Positions 55,431-64,000 of a DNA stretch of 64,000 nucleotides are shown here, one piece after another (position 1 is the stretch's first letter; each line of letters opens with the position of its first letter). The notes under the pieces are model-generated. The model did no database searches, had not been told where the DNA came from, and saw only the letters and a program-made list of their open reading frames with translations. Made by a program: the position numbers and the translations under genes. The stretch comes from Trileptium ribeirensis (taxonomy: Eukaryota; Nematoda; Enoplea; Enoplida; Thoracostomopsidae): the NCBI GenBank assembly GCA_030248225.1, contig JASANE010005227.1:1-64000 (forward strand), written 5' to 3'.

Positions 55431-57873
55431 AAGCGTCTAACAAAACAGTTTTCGAAAATACACCCATCCGGTAATGAGTTAGACATGCCGCGGACGCACA
55501 ATTTTTTCATGCTTCCTTAATCCGCTTTTTGAGGAAATTCAACCCGCTACATTCCAAATATTCAGCGTAATAGTAAAATAGCAAATCGAAAAATTACTAA
55601 AGATTACATTTGTTCAATATTCAGTGTTCATTTAAGTTAAAAATTAGTTAGAGCCAGCATAAGTAACTGTACGAGTGATACAGATATTCAGAATTAAATG
55701 TACTACGACTTTGCTACGTTAGTTGGGTATATATATCAAGAGGTGTTGAGCGGTAGATTTCGATGAGTGAAACCTATGTATTTAGTAACATCAATAACTT
55801 CAGCCAGGGATTCCTCGGGAAAATCCGAGTAATTTAAGACGTTCTCTGGAAAATTTCGATTTACTGTTGGTTACATGCGAACGGATGATCTAGGAAACCC
55901 AAGGAAAAACCCTAGAAAATTAAAAAAGTGCATTTCAGGCTACCCTAATAGAAAAGGACTTGTTCAACCCCACTGGAGGTGGACGCGAAATCCCTCCAAA
56001 GACTATAAAGCTAGGTATGACAATGTCAGTGAGCTATTTGTACATCAACGGACGGACGTATACTTATAAATTTACCAGTTTGTACACATAACATAATGTT
56101 TACTCGCTGCGCAATAAATCTATACTTGTAAAAAATATACATTTATAACCGTTGGGTTGCTATTCTAGGTAATTCCTAACATTAATTACAGTCTGCTACT
56201 GCGCAGCTTCGAAGTAATCTCAGCGAATGCGCAGCGGACACATTCGAAGTTCAGGACATTTGTATAACCCGTAATAAACTACTAAGCGTCACCATAGCTT
56301 TATTTTCTTTCCAAGAAATTTTCGTTGTGTTTTGTCTTTTTACGCCAAAATACATTGGCAAAGTGATAAAATTTTAAGCGCTTGAAACCCAACGGAATCG
56401 CGAAGCATCTAGTTGTAAAACACATACACATATCCATGACTTATTATTGCCCAGAACTGTTTAGATTATACATGACGACATAAAACCTCTGCAACCTCCT
56501 CACCAGCTATATACAGAATCATATTTAGAAAGTAGTAAGACTAAAGAGCTACACTAGACTAAAGAGCTACACCAGAAAGGAGTGAGACTAAAGAATTAAT
56601 TATTATTGATATAAATTATAACCCTTGGTTTTTAAACGCTTGAAAACTAATTTTCCTTATTGAAGCGCGTCGATGTGTGACTTATAGTTATAACCTTAAG
56701 GAGCTAATTATCATATTTAGTAAATTGCTTAGAAATAACTGTAGTACTCTTCGATACACGAAACCTTAACCTTCTGAAGCACAATTATCTGTGCGATCAA
56801 TATTGAGTGTGATACCGCGTAAGAGCTCAACGTAAGCTAATTATACGCATAGCTGATAAACGCCAGCTAGGCTCTTAATACCCTACCAGACACGACATAG
56901 ATAATCTTGTAATGTAGACTTTAGTAATTGCAAATATAACAAATTAGCTCCTGTAGATGACGATATTGAAAAAAGAATGCAAATATTTTATTGCAGAACA
57001 GCAGATGACTTGAATAAAACTGCATATCCAACTGGTTCTTGGAAAAGGAATAGCGCGAGTATATAAGTTCGGTAGTTTAACAAATTCGTTTGACTACAAC
57101 AAATCAGGACCACACACTTAAATTTAATAATATATTATTGTATATGCAATAACGATGATCGAGGACGTATCATTCCTTTGTGAAAATTATTGTTAGAAAC
57201 TTGAAAAGTTCACGAATTCCACAAATTAAAACACTGCTGGAGACGTAGCTCAACATTTTGTCGGCTTCCTGATGTGTACGTTGCCTTGCGACACAGTTGA
57301 GTATATTACCATAAACAATAATATTTATACTCCATACTGTAAACTGCTCATTCGCTGAGCATAAATCTAACTTGTCGGCTTCACTTTGTTTTGTTCGCAT
57401 ATTTAGTATTCCAGTTGAGTAGTCTTAATGCTGCAGCGAAGTTCTGTGTTCAACAGTAAGGTGAAACATTCATCGTTGTACCTATATAGAACACCCACGA
57501 AGTTAAATGACAGTGCTCTAACCTTATTTCGGATACACTAGAGAGCGATATATTTTATTGTTCATAAAATGTTGGTAGCGTAACTTTAAAATAAAAGGAT
57601 TTATTTCTTCATGATAGATTACTCGACTCTGTCAACACCAAAATCATTTAAACCAGATATATTTCAGATTTTTAAATAACTAATGAATGTGTCAAAAATC
57701 ATCGTCAAACCCAGAAATCAATTAGAGATGATAGTAATTAAATTTTGTAACTATATGTTTGATAGTAACGTTAGAATTTGGTTTGCGGCACAATCAAAAG
57801 CGCTAAGTAAATATGTTTATTTTATATATAGATTCACATTAAATATTCATATCCGTGGATTGAGGAGAAAATC
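55431..57873. other. AT-rich intergenic DNA
   Basis: No gene recognised. Near 56540-56595 the phrase AGACTAAAGAGCTACAC is repeated in tandem. A 76-codon minus-strand ORF at 57170-57400 has no domain. Confidence 0.4.
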
Positions 57874-57981
57874 AAAAGCTGCTGTGACCCAATTAATACC
57901 CCCCGCCGACCTAACAATACCCCCGCTGACCTAAATAATACCCCCGCACTCCGCAGGGCGGGGGGCTCCAAAGCAGCTTTT
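57874..57981. mobile_element. 108-bp GC-rich inverted-repeat element
   Basis: A perfect 10-bp inverted repeat, AAAAGCTGCT (57874-57883) and AGCAGCTTTT (57972-57981), encloses three ~20-bp repeats of AATACCCCCGC-GACCTAA and a terminal CCGCAGGGCGG hairpin. It is sharply GC-rich against AT-rich flanks. Resembles a MITE or a foldback element. Confidence 0.5.
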
Positions 57982-58014
57982 TTCATCTACTTATGTTGCT
58001 TACTAGAAAGCGTC

Positions 58015-58234
58015 TTAACCCTTTCAGGCCCGAATTAATTTGTGTATCTGACAATATTTGACAAACTCGCGTCGGTGATAGGGATCGAAACCGGGAAGTT
58101 CAGGTGAAAGTTGAGCACGCAAAGACTGAGTTGTCTGGCAACTGTTGCTCGGTTTCTTAAAGAATCTCACAACGCGAGTGAATAACACCGCGCGTGCAAA
58201 CATTCAGCATACGACACACTCAGTAAACACAACG
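58015..58234 (-). mobile_element. tRNA-derived SINE, copy 3
   Basis: Matches 19413-19633 across its length: tail GGGTTAA, AATTAATTTGT, B-box-like GGTTTCGATCCC (on the minus strand), the TTAAGAAACCGAGCAACAG leader, and the 5' end CGTTGTGTTTACTGAGTGTG. Confidence 0.65.
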
Positions 58235-60083
58235 CCTCGTAGTGTGCATTAGGTCTGTTTGGACCCAGTGGGCATGGAAGGATTATCCGGTTCGGAGCTT
58301 TGAGTTTGTTCATCATGTTAAATTTTACAGACTTTGCTTGATGCTTTCTTAGCGGCTGAGAGTTCCTAGTTACTTTGTGTGAATTTTCTTTAAGGGACTA
58401 TATCAAATTTTTGACCTAAGGCTAGCACAAAGGCCATTGAAAACGGTTTTTATACGGTGAATAGTTAGAAACTATTTGCAACTTTTGCTTTGAAGCAGAA
58501 TTGACACAAACCTTCTTGGTTAGCATCGGACGTGACGCGCGCTTTCCTATTTGTGGTAGATTTATCGTTGACTGCTTGGTACGGATTTGGTTCGATCTGC
58601 GAGTCGCTGTTCAATTTAATTTTAGCAGGTTTATTTTATTTTTTGCCATGGCGCACAGTCTACCTTGGGTGTATCGCAGACCAATATTCGATAGCTCTTT
58701 GCGTCTATGAAGTTTGAGCATTGCCTGACAACTTTAATGATTCCGAAAAAACAATCGCTAATAGTTGAGGTGCCGATTACTTGGAATGACTTGTGATCGA
58801 CTGATCGGATTGATCAAGGCATGAATTCTACAGCTATCGGGTTGAGAATATTGGCTCATCGAAAACTAAACTGACACAGATCAAAGGTGAATTCTGCTCG
58901 GACTATTACCAAATCTAGTATTTGACGACTTAAATTTTAGACCTAACTGGGCTGAAATGTGCACTTTCGAATGAATGACTAAATATTTGGGTTTTTTAAA
59001 CTAACGGAATTGATTTAACAACTCTTAGCCTAATCGCTGATATACTTTTGAACTGCTGGAACATTCTTCAGTCCAACGTTAAATTACAACGATTTACTAA
59101 ATTTCTCATCGGATAGATTTTAGGGTCAAACGATGGAAATGTTTCTCATTGATCTCTTGGACCATAAATCTAAAGCTACTTGGGTACACTTTACTAAAGG
59201 TTTGATCCTGGTTGATTCAGTGTTGCCTTTTGGCAACCACTTACATAATGCTCGTTTTCTACAATATCAAAGGAGACATGATGTTCAAAAAGTTACTCTA
59301 CACCCAAATCCTCATGCCTCAGACCAAGGTCATTATAACTTATGCCTTTGACTGATAAAGGATAAAAGAATCAGTTGAGCCAACTAAATGTTATAAGATG
59401 TCGGGCGGGTTAGTAGAGCTAACAATTATGAATTTTTGTAGACAATGGCCAGACACTTTCCTCGGATCTATTCGGTAGGGGCGTTCAGAGCTTGAATTTA
59501 AGCTCAACAAAGTTCTCTTCTTAACATTCTTAAAACTGCAATTATCACAGAAATTTGCAAATAAATTTCGCTTTCAACGTCACAGACAGTTTTAATTCAG
59601 TTCATGGGAATATTTCGGGACATTGCTGCTTATAAGTGCGCTTGTAAACTAAAAACTACTAAAACGACTTGAGAACATCGAGGTGTTCAGGTAAATATGT
59701 TATGTTTGACGACAAATACAAATCATGAGACACTTCGTTTTAGGCTCAGGCCAGTTCCTGTTTGAACAAGATCGGAGACTGTTTGAAGCAATTGGAATAA
59801 TTCCTGGACGTGAGTTAACACTGCTTTCTCGTTTACATATTGAATGTGAACAGATTATTCTCTGTGTACACTCCGCGGAATAATGTCAACTTATTTTCCG
59901 AACTACCGTAAGTGGTTGGGCTTTGTATTATAAATAAGATCACATATTTACACTTGCTTATAATTTAGAGAATAAGTAGCAAAAGGCACATGAACTTTAT
60001 GCCTGATCCCACACTAACGTCATACCATTCCAAGCACACGTTTCACTCGGACCTGCGCAAAATTCACCATAATAACGGTGCAT
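58235..60083. other. Unannotated AT-rich stretch
   Basis: No gene or repeat recognised; short ORFs at 58501-58717 and 59133-59351 have no domain. Confidence 0.4.
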
Positions 60084-60300
60084 ATTAATCCTTTCCCGTA
60101 TAAATTATTGTGTATTTCGTACAATGTTGAAGAAACTTTTACCTCCGAAGCGGAGTCAACCTGGATCGTTTGGTGAGAGCCTTATACGTTAGTTATTACG
60201 TTATATGCGAGCTGTTGCTCGGTTCCTTAAGGAACTTCAGAAAGCAAGCTAACAACAACGTAGGTACCACACTGCATCACAAACTCAGTTACCACGTTGA
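60084..60300 (-). mobile_element. tRNA-derived SINE, copy 4
   Basis: Shares GGATTAA tail, GATCCAGGTTGACTCCGC (B box, minus strand) and the GTTCCTTAAGGAACCGAGCA leader with the other copies. More diverged in the middle. Confidence 0.55.
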
Positions 60301-61539
60301 GTCGCACTGCGCGCAGTCACAAAGGCGTCACTAAATTGGAAAGAATTAATGTGGCTCAGAAGGGAATGTGTCGGTGTTTCTACCTGAATATGGGGTGTTC
60401 GAAACCGGGTCGGTATGTAATTCTTCCTTCCCTTCTTCCGCCGTCGATAAATTGTGTAGCGCATGTCCGAAAATGAACAATAGCGAAAATGACAACTGTA
60501 AGTGCAGGCTATATTCTGGACTCGCTGAAAACCTTATGAAACCCATATCGGTACCAAACCGCTGTATTGTTACGCGGCAATGTTTATTTCAGTTTTCATA
60601 TATATGTATAATAAATAAAATATGCTAAATTACGCGCCTGAACTTGTAACTATTAACTTCTACAAATTGCATTAACTTGAGCGAGGAGTCTCTCTCAACT
60701 GCCACAGCCACATCTCTCAAGTTCCTTAGCCACTGAGCATGTGGATACGAATCATTCATTAAATGCATAGTTTTGCTTTCGGCACAACCCAACCACCGGT
60801 CCATAAAATGTGTATAATACTTGTGTCAGCTATCCTTGCTAATATGGTGCACAAGAACTAGATTCAATCGCCATCTCAGCTGCTGGCGACCAAGTGCGTG
60901 TTCGGTCATGACGGGCACTTCTCATCATACGCGATATAATTCGGCGAAGGACGGGTGCATCTCTTACAATATTAGACGTTTACGGGTTCAATTTCCCGTC
61001 AACCAAGTTGTCTACAAGCTAGAACCGTGTCCTCCAGCAGGAACCTATGGTCAACCGGGTATACGTGGTAGTTAGTACGTGTCCTAGATGTGGCAAGCGC
61101 ATCTCTATAATTATCAGCGAAATGTTTCAATTCTCGTTAATGTACAGCTTACAGTTAGCAGAGATGTACTCTAGTTGCGATTTTACTACTTTTGCCTGTT
61201 GCCATGTTAAAGCTGCGACGCAGCCGGTCTGTACAAGTTTTGAAAATTTATTTACGAGTTAAAACAATTTTATTACATAGCTAGGTTTTGCGTTTTTTAT
61301 CAGGTTTTCTGTTTTTTTCCAAATAAAAATGCTCAATATTCGAGGTAGTTGGAAACTCACCGACATAGGCGCTTAGTATATATTATAGTATAGTATAGTA
61401 CCTTATACTCATCTGACCCAACGGTTGCAGGGTACTGCCACTTCAGTCGACATTGGTCAAGCTTCTCTATTCTGTGCGGTCTCTGACAGGATTTTCCAGG
61501 GAACATTACGCCAATATCGGTAAGAGGCCTGAATGCAAT
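60301..61539. other. Unannotated stretch
   Basis: No gene recognised. Near 60984 an ACGGGTTCAATTTCCCGT hairpin resembles a tRNA T-arm, but no A box stands at the right distance. Confidence 0.35.
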
Positions 61540-62153
61540 GTTGCGCACCATCTTTGGTGATCTGTCACTTCCACGTCGTCAATGCTTGAACTCTCGACCT
61601 TGACCATCTATCCGTGGTATCAACTATAGAAAGACGTCGAGACAATTGGTGGTTTTTCATCCGCAGTAAGGGTCAAGCTAGCTGCAGGCGATTGCGTTTG
61701 AAGACATCGGTAACAGACTCAGTATGATTGCAACGTTTTCTGAGCTCATCGTTCGTGATATCATCTCTTAGTGAGGCTCCCCCGATCTACTGCGAAAGTG
61801 CTCAAACTCCTGCAGTTGATGGACTCAATCTTGTTTCTCAGGCCATGTTTCACTACCGTACAGGAAGGGGGATGTACTGCAGCGCTGTATAATGTCACCT
61901 TTATATCATGGTTTACCATCCAGCTACGCTGTAGTTCGCAAACAGCTGCACGTACTGTAGGTATGCGATGTGGTATATCAGTGTCTGCAGAGCTGGATTC
62001 ATCGAAATCACAGCTGATATAGCAGAATTGATCTACATGCTCTATGGTGGCAGACAGCATCGTGACGTTTGCGTGATGCGGGATGCAGCATGTTAGCACC
62101 TTGGTCTTCGATAAGTTTATGGCTAGTTCAGTGCGCTTGCTTGTCGAGCACAT
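61540..62153 (-). pseudogene. RTE-type retroposon remnant (RT thumb and C-terminal part)
   Basis: On the minus strand the 130-codon ORF at 61761-62153 carries INLSKTKVLTC, then IEHVDQFCYI, RIPTVRAAVCELQRSW and YSAAVHPP...KHGL. These parallel the post-catalytic part of the RTE at 30350-30700 (FCYLGS, RINRARSALAGLQ, YNAAIRPILFY). The catalytic box is missing. Stop-ridden continuation to about 61540. Old fragment. Confidence 0.6.
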
Positions 62154-64000
62154 GCGATGCAGCAGATGTTCAATCGAACATACGAATTATAACCTTTGGG
62201 TTGAAAACCCTAGGTCACAGTGAACATTAATTCCCTCGCCGCTGGTGCGTTATATTGAAGTGTTTGGCAGCAGCACCACAATAACGTATACAAAATTATC
62301 AAAAATTGAAGCTTAGTGACGGTCGGTAGAAGATCACAATAGTTTCTTTTTATTGGGCTCAGCCGATTGCGAATGCACCTTCAAAATGCAACCTTCAGGA
62401 GTAACGATTCAAATGTTGTTTATTTTATATTTTAATTACCTAGCCAAGCCTAAGTATTTTTTATATTTCATTGTTACATTTTTATAATTGAACTACGAAT
62501 TTCAATCCAACAGTCACACAACAGCAACTAGCATTAATCCTAGTATATATTGATACTGATGTTCAGCTATATTGAAGTTTAATCTGACAAGTGAATTATA
62601 TGTAATTGACTACATATAATATATATGTATATATTATTACCAAGGGATGAACTTTAGATGAAAACAAAAATCACGCAAATATCGAAATACAAAACAAATG
62701 TAAAAAAGAACACAAATATCTTTGAACGAACCTGGTATCCAAGCTCGGTAGAATTAACACTCTTGGTGTCTTTTATACAAGTGTTGGGGATATACGGGCT
62801 ATGTTTGTTTTCAATGAGCGGAAATCCTATCAGGGTCACACAATTACTCCCGTGTTTTTTGTCAAAATTAGAGACACATTTCGCAGATTAATACAGATTA
62901 ACTAAATGTGCAAATATCGACGATGTCGCTATAGAATTGCCTTAATTGTACTGAATTGTAATAAAGAAATATATTAACTTCTATGATTGTGAATGTAGCT
63001 AACTCTGCAGTTCATTAACCGCTAGCATGCACTACAATTTGGAAACATTGTATGCCAGGCTGTAACAGAATTTCTCTTTGAGTTGAACGTAAGTAGTAAG
63101 TACTGCGAGGGAAAGTCGAGTCTGGTGTATCTGGAACAGCTGGTGCTAGCTTCTAAAAAGCTCTTTCCTAAAATGGCAAATATAATTATAACAACTCATA
63201 TTTACTACAGTATGGTAACAGCAATAACAGCCGGTTACCTTGACTCACCTTCTAAAAGCTCTAAAACCAAGTATATATGCTGATTTGTCGGGTTTGCATA
63301 ATATATGTTGTCTCTAATTTAGAGAACAATGAACATTTATTATTAAGGGCTTTCAAGAATCAAGAGCAGGGCCGAACATTGCTTATCATCGGAAAAGCCA
63401 ATCATAGCCGAGTCGGATACAGTAACTGGCAAACCGAGCTGAGCCGAGCCTGATTACGTAGCCAGAGCTTAAAGTTTACATTGCAACCAGAACCCAGCTA
63501 TGGCGGACATGGTTCAGGAAGAGCGGAGCTCATACGGAGTTATTTCAGCCTTGTAATTTCGGGCCAAGACTACAAGCTTCTTTAGAGCCATTGCATTTTC
63601 ATTGTTTTCCAAGACACATGTGCTCTGAAAAACAGTGCATGCTACAATGTTTGAAGTGTAATAGGGTGGGCTATGTATAAAGAAGTGAACTGTGTTTACT
63701 TTTAGCGATAATATCGAGATTTCTCTATACTTCTGTTAGGGGGATGGAGTCGACGGAAACTGTTTATTGATCATACTATAGTAATTGGCCTTACCTCTTG
63801 GAAATTGTAAGAAATAAAAGGCAAAACTGCCATGCATAATAAAAGCCGTTTGCCATCACATGCGTTCGTCGTATATGTGGTTTACTCCCTGTGCAAAACA
63901 ACTAAATCAAAGTAGTTTATCTAGTTTTATGATACAGATTATAACTATAAAATTAATACAAATTGAGCTGTAATACATCAGTTAAGTTCGAATTATATAT
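62154..64000. other. Unannotated AT-rich stretch
   Basis: No gene or repeat recognised up to the window end. A short GAGCCGAGC-type repeat occurs near 63410-63450. Confidence 0.4.

Noticed and set aside
60960..61030. Possible tRNA gene
   Set aside because: The T-arm-like ACGGGTTCAATTTCCCGT is good, but no A box, anticodon arm or acceptor pairing stands at the right distance.
61357..61551. 64-codon minus-strand ORF downstream of the RTE remnant as a separate gene
   Set aside because: It lies in stop-ridden 3' continuation of the remnant and has no domain.

Overview
The window reads as nuclear DNA of an AT-rich invertebrate animal. There are no operons or ribosome-binding sites, genes have introns, and most of the sequence is repeats and transposable elements. 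I cannot place it to a phylum by eye. The RTE-type retroposons and the very large Ty3/Gypsy-like element would fit a flatworm, among others, but this is a weak inference.

Host genes. The best-supported gene is on the minus strand, in two exons (15798-16023 and 9368-10458) with matching splice phase. It looks like a homologue of p31comet (MAD2L1BP), the HORMA-fold adaptor that, with TRIP13, removes MAD2 from the mitotic checkpoint complex. Its 5.3-kb intron is filled with a minisatellite, a MITE and dispersed repeats. Upstream on the same strand is a long terminal exon (21195-23353) of an unrecognised Ser/Arg/Asn-rich protein.

Giant LTR element. Positions 32689-54085 form a 21.4-kb retroelement between two near-identical ~951-bp direct repeats with TG...CA ends. 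It has a 7.8-kb non-coding leader dense in hairpins and tandem repeats. Then come gag, a novel acidic ORF, a class-I-like Env, an aspartic protease, an integrase, and two low-complexity ORFs. No reverse transcriptase or RNase H is visible, and Env lies before protease-integrase instead of after it. Each LTR carries 13 tandem ~36-49-bp units, each with a small inverted repeat whose arms change together between units. The reading frame is broken in several places.

Left end. About the first 4.4 kb is a diverged copy of the leader of a related giant element. It shares an initiator-like block and a ~300-bp block with the complete element.

Other elements: one deleted RTE retroposon (about 28640-31080) and two older fragments; a 1.6-kb non-autonomous DNA transposon with 29-bp inverted repeats and a GAGA target duplication (26586-28185); four copies of a tRNA-derived SINE; three dispersed repeat families; and small inverted-repeat elements. 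The remainder, notably most of 54-64 kb, holds nothing I recognise.
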